Shown piece after piece: positions 1 to 6,243 of a stretch of 6,243 bases of DNA. The position numbers and the translations under genes were made by a program. Positions within the stretch are counted from its first letter, which is position 1. Each line of letters opens with the position of its first letter. Origin of the DNA: Hyphomicrobiales bacterium (GTDB taxonomy: Bacteria; Pseudomonadota; Alphaproteobacteria; Parvibaculales; Parvibaculaceae); the NCBI GenBank assembly GCA_015655095.1, contig JAATFR010000142.1, positions 1 to 6,243 of the forward strand. Direction: 5' to 3'. The notes below the pieces were generated by a model, which had not been told where the DNA came from, did no database searches, and worked only from the letters and a program-made list of their open reading frames with translations.

Positions 1-149
1 GCGCGCAGCGCGCCAGAAACAAAGATCCGCGCGTCTTCAGGCCCGGCATCCGCCAGTTTCACGCGCGCAGGCTGCCCAAATGAGGGCACGGAACTCAAAA
101 CAACCAGAGCCAAGAATGACAAAGCAGAGACATATATCCCAGGACGCAT
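1..149 (-). CDS. Exported protein of unknown function, N-terminal part only
   Basis: An ATG at 149 opens a frame that stays open to the left edge (49 complete codons). It is preceded by GAGG at 159-156, six bases upstream, a good ribosome binding site. The product starts with a classic signal peptide: a short basic start (MRPG), a hydrophobic core with LSFLALVVL, then SVPSFGQ, giving likely cleavage near residues 25-26. The first mature residues include ARVKLADAGPEDARIFVSGA. The IFVSGALR piece faintly recalls the first strand of periplasmic solute-binding proteins of the ModA type, but 49 residues are too few to assign a family. The gene lies 45 bases after the stop of the tandem-repeat exported protein on the same strand, so it is probably the third gene of the receptor operon. 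The catalytic or binding part lies outside the window. Confidence 0.7.
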   Translation of the reverse strand, partial: MRPGIYVSALSFLALVVLSSVPSFGQPARVKLADAGPEDARIFVSGALR

Positions 150-194
150 GAGGTACCTCGCAGTGTGAAAACATTCCAGCAGCCATCGCCGCCA

Positions 195-968
195 CTACTT
201 GCCTGGCAGGGCCGGACCGATAGCGGCGGCATACCAGGTGTGGCCCCCTTTTGCGGGGAACGGGATGGGCCGGGTTATGTGTTCCGCCAAACGCCGATTC
301 ACTTCCGCATTTGCCGCCGCTATGTCGTAAGCGGAATACGCATAGTCGGCCAGGTAGTCGGGAAACTGCGCGCCGGCAGGCAGAATATCGGTTTTTTTGG
401 ACCGCTGGCCCCACTGAATGCCGGGGTTTCGGATGACGTCCGGAAAATGCTCATCCGAATATCCCTTGTTGAATTCCTCTTCATGGCCCTGCTGGGCATT
501 CACAAAGGCCCACAGATGGAAGCTCTTCAGCTCCGTCGCACCGGAAACCTCGGGCGCCGGGACCGTGCCTGGCACGTCCTTGGCCATCAGCCTTGAACCC
601 AGGGGTGCATAGACTGCTGTGATGCCGGCGTCCTTTTCCAGCAAACTTCCGGCCTTGGAGAGCAACGATGCCAGCTTCACCGCTATCGGATGTTCGTCGG
701 CCGCATCCAATGTTATCAACAATACATCCGCCGGATATGCCGGCCCCGGCCGCTGGGCCTGTTCGATCCGAAACCGCTGAACGGTCTTTACTCCCTGCAC
801 GCGAAGAATTTCCGAGACATGATGTGCCGTATACCATAGCTCGAACTCAGCCTCCCGCCCGTCGGCGGGACTGCTGAATTCGAACACCTGGTAAGTCGCG
901 GCAGAAAGAGATTGCGTCCCACCCAGCCCCAACAGCATCGCAACGGCAAAGACAGAAAGACCCTTCAA
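195..968 (-). CDS. Exported tandem dimeric alpha/beta-barrel (EthD/Dabb-like) protein
   Basis: I place the start at TTG 968 (257 residues). A near-perfect Shine-Dalgarno lies seven bases before it, whereas a longer TTG start at 986 would put that site inside the gene. Residues 1-23 are a signal peptide ending in SLSA. The mature protein contains two related units. Unit 1 (about 25-122) has EFELWYTAHHVSEIL followed by GVKTVQRFRI. Unit 2 (about 146-249) has EEEFNKGYSDEHFPDVI followed by GIQWGQR. This pattern of 'EF..WY...H..(D/E)(V/I)' then a glycine and an R-containing strand is typical of small ferredoxin-like proteins of the dimeric alpha/beta barrel superfamily, so a two-unit protein could form a barrel within one chain. 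Cytoplasmic relatives include monooxygenases, decyclases and proteins of unknown role; the activity here is unknown. An exported version behind a TonB-dependent receptor suggests periplasmic binding or processing of the imported compound, which is inference. Confidence 0.8.
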   Translation of the reverse strand: MKGLSVFAVAMLLGLGGTQSLSAATYQVFEFSSPADGREAEFELWYTAHHVSEILRVQGVKTVQRFRIEQAQRPGPAYPADVLLITLDAADEHPIAVKLASLLSKAGSLLEKDAGITAVYAPLGSRLMAKDVPGTVPAPEVSGATELKSFHLWAFVNAQQGHEEEFNKGYSDEHFPDVIRNPGIQWGQRSKKTDILPAGAQFPDYLADYAYSAYDIAAANAEVNRRLAEHITRPIPFPAKGGHTWYAAAIGPALPGK

Positions 969-971
969 GGC

Positions 972-981
972 ATCACCTCCT
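972..981 (-). promoter_or_regulatory. Strong Shine-Dalgarno that decides a TTG start
   Basis: The minus strand reads AGGAGGTGAT here, ten bases complementary to the 3' end of 16S rRNA. The AGGAGG core sits seven bases before TTG 968. The ATG embedded in the site (974-972) runs into TGA after two codons in another frame, so it cannot be the gene start. This supports TTG 968 as initiation codon. Confidence 0.75.
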
Positions 982-1013
982 CGCAAGCTTGGAACGCAAT
1001 CCAGAATCGCCCC

Positions 1014-3827
1014 TTAAAACCGCACTCTGGCGCCCATCGAGTAGACGCGCCCGATATCGTCATAATAGGGCGACGCAGCCGCCAGCGGCTTCAGAATATT
1101 GGTCGGAGAATATGGCGGCGACGTGTTGAACAAATTGCCGATTTTACCAAATAATTGCAGGTGCTCCACAACGTCCCAGGAAGCTGACATATCAAGGTAG
1201 GTGCGGGACGCGATATGATCATCCGACGGGCTGATGGTGACGCCCTGGATATAGGTCGCATTGAGCGTTCCGCCCTGAGTATAACGCAAGTTCGCCTGGA
1301 TAGAGACGGGATCCCAGTCCCACACGGTGGTGAAGTTCAACCGCAGATGAGGCAGGCCCGTCGCCAAGCCGACCTGGCCGGCATAGTCAATCGTCTGCCC
1401 GCTCGCGATGGTTTGCAGGTGGTCCACATAGTTACCCAACAGGCGCAAAGTGAAATCACCAGGCAATTCGTCCCACAGTTGGATGCCCGAAAAGCGATAC
1501 GTCAGTTCGGTATCCACGCATTCGGTGAACAGCTGCTGGAAGTTGAACTTGATCGCGGAAACGGCGGTGATTGACCCCGTCGCCGGATTGCCGGTGGTGG
1601 AGGTGATGCTCGAACAGTAGGACGTCTGACCCGCGAAACAATAGTCGACAACCTGCTGGTTGGTCAGGGTATTGATGGCGCCGTGGACCGTGGTGCGGAA
1701 ATAGTCCACCGACCCCTGAAGGCCTTCGATGAAGTCCGGCTGGAACACGAAGCCGCCCGTGAAGCTGTTCGCTTGTTCCGGAACGAGGTTGGGATTGCCT
1801 CCGGTATAGGTGCGGATGGTCGTTTGGGCGCCTTGCTGGAAATCGTTCGACACCGTGTTGATATTGTAGACTTGCGGCTGGTAGAGTTCTGCCAGGTTGG
1901 GCGCGCGCAGATCGTGGCTGAAGGTGCCGCGGAAGCGCAGCTGATCGTCAACCGGCGTATAGTTCACGCCCAGCTTCCAGGTGTTTGCCGTGCCTGACGT
2001 GCTGTAACCGGCCTCGCGAACCGCGGCATTCAATTCCAGGTTCTTTGCCCAAGACATATCCTTGGCCAACGGCACCACGGTTTCGACATAGCCTTCCGCC
2101 ACTGTGTAATGGCCCTGAATCGCCAGCGTTGCCGTGAACAGGTCACCCGTCAACGCATTGGGATCGTTCACGCCATTTTCCGACTCGCGTCGCCACTCGA
2201 ACCCGGCTGCCAGCGAGACATCGCCCGCCCAGTCGCTGAACGGCGTGCCCTGGACGTCGAAAGCCGTGTCAAGTTCGGTTTCGGTCTCGGGAAGACGGAA
2301 GGTTTTGTTGGTATATTTGGTGACTGCCGGCGTGATCGTGTTCGAGCCGAACAGGTCGACTGGGACGCAGCCATCATTGGGATTGGTAAGTGTGGAAACG
2401 CAGGTCGGCTGGCCAGTGGCCGGATTGATCTGGGAGTTCACTGAATTCGCAAAGTTCGACAGAATTTTGTCGTTCTGGATCGAATCGATCATCGTATCGC
2501 TGTTGTACTGGGTGAACCATTTCCAGCTCCAGCCGGAGATGTTTCCGTTCGCGCCGATCGCCGTGTGATAGGTGTTGTAGCGATAATCGGTGATTGCCAT
2601 GCCGCATTCCTGAACGCCGTTCCACTTGGTGCACGGCCCTAGGTCGAAGTTGGAGCGGCCCATCTGGAAACTGGTGATATTGTTGGCGGTCATCAGCGTC
2701 CGCAGCGACGAGGGCAGATAGGCATTGTTGATTCCGACCGTGATGTCCCCGGAATTGAAGTTGGTGATTACCGGATAGAAGCTCTGCTGGCGCCCAGCCA
2801 ATACTTCCGCGAAGACGTGCAAGTCCTTGGAGACATCGTATTCGGCATGGGCATAGCCGTTCATCCGGGCCTGCTCCGGAAAAATGTTGCCGAACTGCGC
2901 ATAATTGGTGCCGCCGCCGCCAACCTGGAAGACCGACCCGACATACTGGCCATAAGCAAAAGGCGTCGGCGTTCCATTTGCGGTAAAGGTGGTTCCTTTC
3001 AGCGGGCCGCTGGTGATCAGGCCGTTGTCAGCCTAGACCGACAGATTGGTGTTGGACGCAATCATCAATTGCGGAATGCCGTTGCCGGGCTTGGAATTGG
3101 GATTGGCGATCAATCCCACCGAATTCTTGCCCCATGGGCGACTGCCCTGACAGCAGACGCCATTGTTGTGATACATTTCGGCGGCAATCACGACATGGCC
3201 GGCATCGCCCGAACCGAAGTCGGTGCCGAAAGCGGCGCTCATGTCGTAGTTTTTATAATCGCTATATTCGCTCTGACCTCCCTGGATGCTGCCCTTAAAA
3301 CCATCCAGCTTGTTGTCCAGCGAAAGATTGACCACGCCCGAGACCGCGTCCGAGCCATAGCTGGCGCCGGCGCCGCCGGTCACAACACCGATATTGTTGA
3401 TCAGAACCGCAGGAAAGGTATTGACGTCAATCGTTCCGGCCAGCGGATCGGTCGGCATGACACGCATGCCGTCCAGCAAGATCAAGGTTCTGGTCGCGCC
3501 CAGATTGCGCAGATTGTAGGTCGAAAGCGCGCCGCCACCCGCCTGTCCCACCGTCGTTTCGTTGGGGGCGAGTTCGGGAATATCGTATTCCAGTGCTTCC
3601 AGACCGTTTTCGACGAATGCCTGCAGGGCTTTGGGACCCAGCACCGTCATCGGCGTCGGCGCCTCAAAACCAGGCGTCGAAATGCGCGATCCGGTGACGG
3701 TAATGGCTTCAACCTGATCGCCGCCGCCGGCTTGGACGGCGTCCTGAGCCGAAGCCCCACCAGCTGCAAGGGCCAAAACAGCCACGCTGGAACACATGCA
3801 TGCGCGAATACGGGTGATTCCCGACAT
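1014..3827 (-). pseudogene. TonB-dependent outer-membrane receptor interrupted by one in-frame TAG
   Basis: Start ATG 3827 follows AAGGAGG (3843-3837) at nine bases. The 938-codon frame has every part of a TonB-dependent receptor: a signal peptide (1-27, ending ASA), a TonB-box-like VEAITVTG (39-46) and a plug domain (about 53-170) with LRNLGATRTLILLDGMRV and GASYGSDAVSGVVN. A long beta-barrel follows, with LRAPNLAELY near codons 640-649, the late signature KIGNLFN near codon 897, and a terminal GARVRF ending in Phe as outer-membrane barrels require. Such proteins import large or scarce substrates using TonB/ExbBD energy. Paired cysteines (CC at 225-226, and CTKWNGVQEC and others later) probably lie in extracellular loops. 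Codon 265 (3035-3033) is TAG. The frame before it (264 residues) and after it (672 residues) is the same, so this is one nonsense position and not a frameshift. If real, only the plug and first strands are made. Substrate unknown. Confidence 0.8.
3033..3035 (-). other. Premature amber codon within the receptor gene
   Basis: On the minus strand the frame reads LSV, TAG, then ADNGLITSGPLKGT, continuing as typical receptor barrel sequence without any shift. Single-base ancestors include CAG (Gln, by a C-to-T transition), TCG, TGG, GAG, AAG or a Tyr codon. The next in-frame ATG is at 2864, 56 codons later. It has only a weak GGAG-like site and would give a product without signal peptide or plug, so restart is unlikely to rescue function. 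Confidence 0.85.
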
Positions 3828-3844
3828 TATTCCTTCCCTCCTTT

Positions 3845-3860
3845 AGTCATTTATATGACT
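3845..3860. repeat. 16-base inverted repeat next to the receptor ribosome binding site
   Basis: AGTCAT, four bases (TTAT), then ATGACT form six-base perfect arms. The repeat ends two bases from the AAGGAGG of the receptor. It could be an operator for a dimeric repressor or a small mRNA hairpin masking the ribosome binding site. On the minus strand it also contains TATAAA (3855-3850), but a -10 there would start the transcript on the Shine-Dalgarno itself, so a promoter role is doubtful. Confidence 0.45.
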
Positions 3861-3864
3861 TATT

Positions 3865-3877
3865 GATTGATTCAATC
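3865..3877. repeat. 13-base perfect inverted repeat, possible operator
   Basis: GATTGA and TCAATC flank a single central T, making a perfect odd palindrome. It lies four bases from the neighbouring 16-base inverted repeat, and both are in the short stretch where the receptor promoter should be. The two palindromes do not share a sequence, so they would bind different proteins if both are operators. AT-rich stretches produce such repeats by chance fairly often. Confidence 0.35.
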
Positions 3878-3905
3878 GCACGACTTTGAAATCTTGTCAC
3901 TAGCT

Positions 3906-3918
3906 GGAAAATATTTCC
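3906..3918. repeat. Short inverted repeat GGAAA-ATA-TTTCC
   Basis: Five-base perfect arms flank ATA. The left part, GGAAAAT, recurs directly at 3931-3937, 25 bases further on. It lies about 80 bases upstream of the receptor start, where an activator or repressor could bind. Short arms make chance a serious alternative. Confidence 0.2.
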
Positions 3919-3995
3919 GCCAAACAAACCGGAAAATGCCGGAATTTGTGGCTGCAAGGACACAGAACCCATTGCCAAGTTCTACGCGAAACATC

Positions 3996-4021
3996 GCGCT
4001 GCGGCGCATAAGCTGCAGCGC
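3996..4021. repeat. GC-rich inverted repeat with 7-base arms
   Basis: GCGCTGC (3996-4002) and GCAGCGC (4015-4021) are perfect reverse complements around a 12-base spacer. No T-run follows on either strand, so it is not a standard intrinsic terminator. It lies between the two divergent genes and could be a hairpin or a protein site. Confidence 0.3.
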
Positions 4022-4092
4022 AACAAGAAAATCATTCGGGCCGCGCGACCGATGTTGGCCGTCTACCCGCGCAGTCATCCAGGCTCGTCGGA

Positions 4093-4121
4093 TTGCTCCG
4101 CAGCCTTCCGAATTTTATAAA
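4093..4121 (+). promoter_or_regulatory. Possible promoter of the TPR/oxygenase gene
   Basis: TTGCTC (4093-4098) and TATAAA (4116-4121) are 17 bases apart. The -10 matches the sigma-70-type consensus at five of six positions, the -35 only at its TTG. Transcription would start near 4128, giving a leader of about 23 bases before ATG 4151. Predicted by eye only. Confidence 0.4.
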
Positions 4122-4150
4122 CATCTCGACCAAATGTCTGGGCAACCATA

Positions 4151-5320
4151 ATGGCGACAGTGGGGGGCAGAACCGAAAATCCCACGGCGAAATCCCTGCG
4201 CGCTGCGGTTGCTTCCAACCCGGAGAGCGCGGAGGCGAATTACAAGCTGGGGATTTTTCTCGCGCGGCAGAACAAGCCAGCGGAAGCGATCGCCTATATC
4301 TCGGCTGCGATAAAGATAAGACCTGACTTGACAGCCGCGCATTTCGACCTCGCCAACATCCTGCTTCAATTGGATAAGCCTGCGGAAGCAGAGAGCTCTT
4401 ACCGCAAGGTTTTGGCGGACGCCCCCCAGTATGCGCCAGCATATTTTAATCTTGGTGCAGTGTTATGCCAGCTGGACCGGATTTCGGAAGGCTTTGCGGC
4501 ATTCACACGCGCTGCGCAGATCAGATATGTCGGCATAGCCCGTACAACAGATTCGCAGAAACCCCATAAAATCCGGCATGATAAGGAACAACAAGACTAT
4601 TTGGCAGCCAATGCCGTGTCCGATGCTACTGCCGTAGGTGGCGCCCTCCTGCTGGCAGAGGCCGCGCGTCTTCCCTCGGAAGCCATCAACCCGATCAATG
4701 CTAGGGATGTGTCCCGCGAATGGGCACGCAATAGCCCGCAAGTGGTTGTGATTGACGATTTCTTGACTCCCGCTGCGCTGAAATCGCTGCGGGCGTTCTG
4801 TTGGAATTCCACGATCTGGCGCCGCGCCTATGACGACGGCTATCTCGGAGCCATGCCGGAATTCGGCTTTTCTCCGCCACTGCTCGCACAAATTGCCGAG
4901 GAATTGCGCACCACATACCCGGATATTTTCCGGGATCACCTCTTGAAATATTTTTGGGCTTTCAAATATGACAGCACGTTAAGCGGCATTAGAGTCCATG
5001 CCGACCACGCAGCCGTGAATGTAAATTTCTGGATTACACCAGAAGAGGCCAATCTCGATCCCGACCGTGGCGGCCTGGTCGTCTGGGATGCCAAGGCACC
5101 GGAAGATTGGGCGCTTGGAAAATACAATGGCGATGAAAAGGCGACGCGCGCTTTCTTGGCCAGCAGCGGTGCAAACGCCATCAGGGTGCCATACCGCGCA
5201 AACCGGGCCGTGATTTTCGACTCAAGCCTGTTCCACGAAACGGACGTCATCTCGTTCAAAGACGGCTATCTCAATCGCCGTATCAACGTCACGCTGCTCT
5301 ATGGCACCAGGAAAGGATAA
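4151..5320 (+). CDS. TPR-repeat 2-oxoglutarate/Fe(II)-dependent oxygenase (prolyl 4-hydroxylase-like)
   Basis: This 389-residue protein has no signal peptide, so it is probably cytoplasmic. Three TPR repeats occupy about 27-59, 60-93 and 94-127 (for example YKLGIFLARQNKPAEAI and FDLANILLQLDKPAEAE), forming a protein-binding surface. A linker follows, then a double-stranded beta-helix oxygenase domain from about VVVIDDFL (198-205) to the end. The iron ligands are visible: H283 and D285 in RVHADHAAVNVNFW, and the distal H362 in LFHETD. R377 in NRRINVTLLYG is the expected 2-oxoglutarate-binding arginine. GGLVVWDAKAPEDW (307-320) is typical of this TPR-oxygenase group. All catalytic residues are present, so it should be active, hydroxylating an unknown protein or small molecule. 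The start at 4151 lacks a strong ribosome binding site (only CTGGG about seven bases upstream), but no better start is seen. It is divergent from the receptor operon and on the same strand as the GntR regulator. Confidence 0.88.
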   Translation: MATVGGRTENPTAKSLRAAVASNPESAEANYKLGIFLARQNKPAEAIAYISAAIKIRPDLTAAHFDLANILLQLDKPAEAESSYRKVLADAPQYAPAYFNLGAVLCQLDRISEGFAAFTRAAQIRYVGIARTTDSQKPHKIRHDKEQQDYLAANAVSDATAVGGALLLAEAARLPSEAINPINARDVSREWARNSPQVVVIDDFLTPAALKSLRAFCWNSTIWRRAYDDGYLGAMPEFGFSPPLLAQIAEELRTTYPDIFRDHLLKYFWAFKYDSTLSGIRVHADHAAVNVNFWITPEEANLDPDRGGLVVWDAKAPEDWALGKYNGDEKATRAFLASSGANAIRVPYRANRAVIFDSSLFHETDVISFKDGYLNRRINVTLLYGTRKG

Positions 5321-5381
5321 TACCCGTCCGTGGCACCCGACTTCGCGAGATGGCGCCCCTCTAAACCGTCCGTCTCTTACA

Positions 5382-5409
5382 TTGACAGAATAACGCCATA
5401 CGAAATATT
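5382..5409 (+). promoter_or_regulatory. Likely promoter of the GntR regulator gene
   Basis: A perfect TTGACA (5382-5387) is followed after 16 bases by AATATT (5404-5409), which matches TATAAT at four of six positions. The start of transcription would fall around 5416, at the palindrome CTGTATACAG. This gives the regulator its own promoter, separate from the upstream oxygenase gene, which ends 119 bases earlier without a clear terminator. Confidence 0.5.
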
Positions 5410-5412
5410 GTT

Positions 5413-5428
5413 GCGCTGTATACAGGGC
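5413..5428. promoter_or_regulatory. Palindromic operator candidate for the GntR regulator
   Basis: The centre CTGTATACAG (5416-5425) is a perfect 10-base palindrome. GC and GC on the outside extend it to 16 bases with a single mismatched pair. It lies at the predicted transcription start and 14 bases before the regulator's start codon, a usual place for autorepression. HutC-type GntR proteins commonly bind short palindromes with GTATAC-like centres, so the fit is good, but binding is inferred. Confidence 0.5.
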
Positions 5429-5439
5429 TACACATCCAA

Positions 5440-6156
5440 ATGATTGATCCAAGGCTGCCGCGGTATCTCAAGGTTCGTGACTTCGTGGCTCAGGCGATCA
5501 CCCATGGCGAATGGAACCCTGGCGACGCCATTCCAACGGAATCCCAGCTCGCCAAGATGCACGAAGTTTCAGTCGGAACCGTCCGCAAGGCGATGGACCT
5601 GCTGGTCGCGGAAGGCCTAGTAGACCGGATGCACGGCAAGGGCACTTTCGTGCGCCGTTCCGGCTTCGCCACGCCCCTGTTCCGCTTTTTCGGCCATCTT
5701 TCCCAGAACGGCACCATCCTCGTGCCGCATGGCCGGGTGGTGGAGCGGCGGCGCATGACGCCGACGCCGGAGGTGCGCGCTGCGCTGGAACTGAAGCCGG
5801 GACAGGATGGCATCCGCATGAAGCGCGTGCGTATGCGCGACGAGCATATCTTCCTGGCCGAAGATATTTGGGTCTCCGCCGAACGGTTCGACGGCATCAT
5901 GGACATCGATCCGGACACGTTCGAGCCGCTGCTCTATCCGGCTTATGAAACCCACTTCAAGGTGGTGGTGACCCGGGTGGAGGAAAACCTGTCGCTGGCC
6001 AACGATGCCGCCATGGCCAAACGCCTGGGCGTGATGGAAGACACCATGCTGATGGAGATCAAGCGGTTGGCCTTCGCCAAGGACGGCCAGCCGGTGGAAT
6101 GGCGCCGCTCCTACTGCCGCGCCATGGATTTCCAGTACAAGGTCGTGGTGCGCTGA
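5440..6156 (+). CDS. GntR-family transcriptional regulator, HutC subfamily (wHTH + UTRA)
   Basis: The 238-residue length is normal for HutC-type regulators. Residues about 8-72 form the GntR winged helix: PGDAIPTESQLAK (27-39), the recognition helix SVGTVRKAMDLLVAEGL (44-60) and the wing MHGKGTFV (64-71). Residues about 92-233 match a UTRA ligand-binding domain, with EDIWVSAERF (141-150), the conserved YETHFKVVVTRVEE (169-182), LGVMEDTMLMEIKRLAF (196-212) and GQPVEWRRSYCRA (216-228). Such proteins are usually dimeric repressors released by a small molecule, often a substrate of the pathway they control. The ATG at 5440 gives the full winged helix, but the ribosome binding site is weak (AGGG about 12 bases upstream). 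Likely targets are its own promoter and possibly the neighbouring oxygenase or divergent receptor operon. Ligand unknown. Confidence 0.93.
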   Translation: MIDPRLPRYLKVRDFVAQAITHGEWNPGDAIPTESQLAKMHEVSVGTVRKAMDLLVAEGLVDRMHGKGTFVRRSGFATPLFRFFGHLSQNGTILVPHGRVVERRRMTPTPEVRAALELKPGQDGIRMKRVRMRDEHIFLAEDIWVSAERFDGIMDIDPDTFEPLLYPAYETHFKVVVTRVEENLSLANDAAMAKRLGVMEDTMLMEIKRLAFAKDGQPVEWRRSYCRAMDFQYKVVVR

Positions 6157-6174
6157 CCGCCTAGGGACTGGTGT

Positions 6175-6243
6175 TCAGTGCGGGCCGGACATGCTCTTCA
6201 GCCTGTCGTCATCCGGCGGCAGCTCCGCCGTTCCCGCCGCGAC
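6175..6243 (-). CDS. Possible C-terminal end of a convergent gene, unidentified
   Basis: On the minus strand a frame enters from the right edge and ends at TGA 6177-6175, giving 22 residues that include AELPPDDDRLKSMSGPH. The acidic, proline-containing tail is plausible for a protein end, and the arrangement would be convergent with the GntR gene with 18 bases between stops. The stretch is too short to prove coding. An alternative is a plus-strand start at ATG 6190 (MLFSLSSSGGSS), for which I see no ribosome binding site. Confidence 0.3.
   Translation of the reverse strand, partial: VAAGTAELPPDDDRLKSMSGPH

Larger units (their letters stand above)
3828..4150. other. 323-base divergent intergenic regulatory region
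   Basis: This separates the leftward receptor operon from the rightward oxygenase gene and should hold both promoters. It is more AT-rich near the receptor side (3841-3915). It contains short inverted repeats at 3845-3860, 3865-3877 and 3906-3918, a GC-rich inverted repeat at 3996-4021, and a promoter-like pair upstream of 4151. Open frames crossing it in both directions lack a ribosome binding site and any recognisable protein feature, so I treat it as non-coding. I could not find a convincing -35/-10 pair for the receptor. Confidence 0.6.

Noticed and set aside
1014..2864. Receptor C-terminal part read as an independent gene starting at ATG 2864
   Set aside because: It would lack signal peptide and plug, its start falls in mid-barrel sequence, and receptor sequence continues in frame upstream to the TAG, so it is part of one broken gene.
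3850..3855. TATAAA on the minus strand as the receptor -10 box
   Set aside because: It would start the transcript at about 3843, on the Shine-Dalgarno itself, and no good -35 lies at the right spacing.
2817..3866. 349-codon plus-strand frame opposite the receptor
   Set aside because: It is the antisense shadow of the receptor's plug region, with a biased composition and no family features; the minus frame carries clear receptor motifs.
3872..4078. 68-codon minus-strand frame just upstream of the receptor
   Set aside because: It shows no ribosome binding site or domain feature and overlaps the likely regulatory region.
3867..4151. 94-codon plus-strand frame in the intergenic region (TTG start)
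   Set aside because: It has no ribosome binding site, starts with TTG inside a palindrome, has no recognisable motif, and runs into the oxygenase start. Chance frames of this size are common in GC-rich DNA.
5324..5373. Direct repeat CCGTCCGT at 5324-5331 and 5366-5373
   Set aside because: Only eight bases, with no extension or duplicated context; likely coincidence.
6214..6230. Hairpin CGGCGG-CAGCT-CCGCCG as a terminator after the GntR gene
   Set aside because: No T-run follows on either strand, and it lies inside the possible convergent coding end; GC-rich coding DNA often forms such repeats.

Overview
The window most resembles a chromosomal piece of an alphaproteobacterium of the Caulobacterales/Sphingomonadales/Micropepsales kind. 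This is an inference from three things: GC-rich codon use, a large TonB-dependent receptor whose plug has the style common in those groups, and a divergent gene joining TPR repeats to a 2-oxoglutarate/Fe(II) oxygenase domain. The exact taxon cannot be fixed from this stretch. I see no tRNA, rRNA, CRISPR array, insertion sequence or phage gene.

The left half (1-3827) is a minus-strand transcription unit. It begins with a TonB-dependent outer-membrane receptor (3827 to 1014). After a 45-base gap comes a small exported protein made of two tandem ferredoxin-like (dimeric alpha/beta barrel type) repeats (968 to 195). After a second 45-base gap comes the start of another exported protein (149 to beyond the left edge). 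All three have signal peptides, so the unit looks devoted to uptake and envelope or periplasmic handling of one unknown substrate.

The receptor frame is open from signal peptide to terminal Phe except for one in-frame TAG at 3035-3033 (codon 265 of 938). The frame does not shift and family features continue on both sides, so this is a single nonsense change, a base-call error or a suppressed codon.

A 323-base intergenic region (3828-4150) separates the receptor from the plus-strand genes. It holds several short inverted repeats near the receptor start and a plausible promoter for the rightward gene. The plus strand then carries the TPR/2OG-Fe(II) oxygenase gene (4151-5320) and a HutC-type GntR regulator with a UTRA ligand domain (5440-6156). 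The regulator has its own promoter-like sequence, with a perfect 10-base palindrome near the predicted transcription start that suggests autoregulation. The last bases may hold the 3' end of a convergent minus-strand gene.

A reasonable working model, inferred from context only, is a ligand-responsive uptake locus: receptor and exported helper proteins on one side, a cytoplasmic oxygenase and a small-molecule-sensing repressor on the other. The substrate cannot be read from the sequence.
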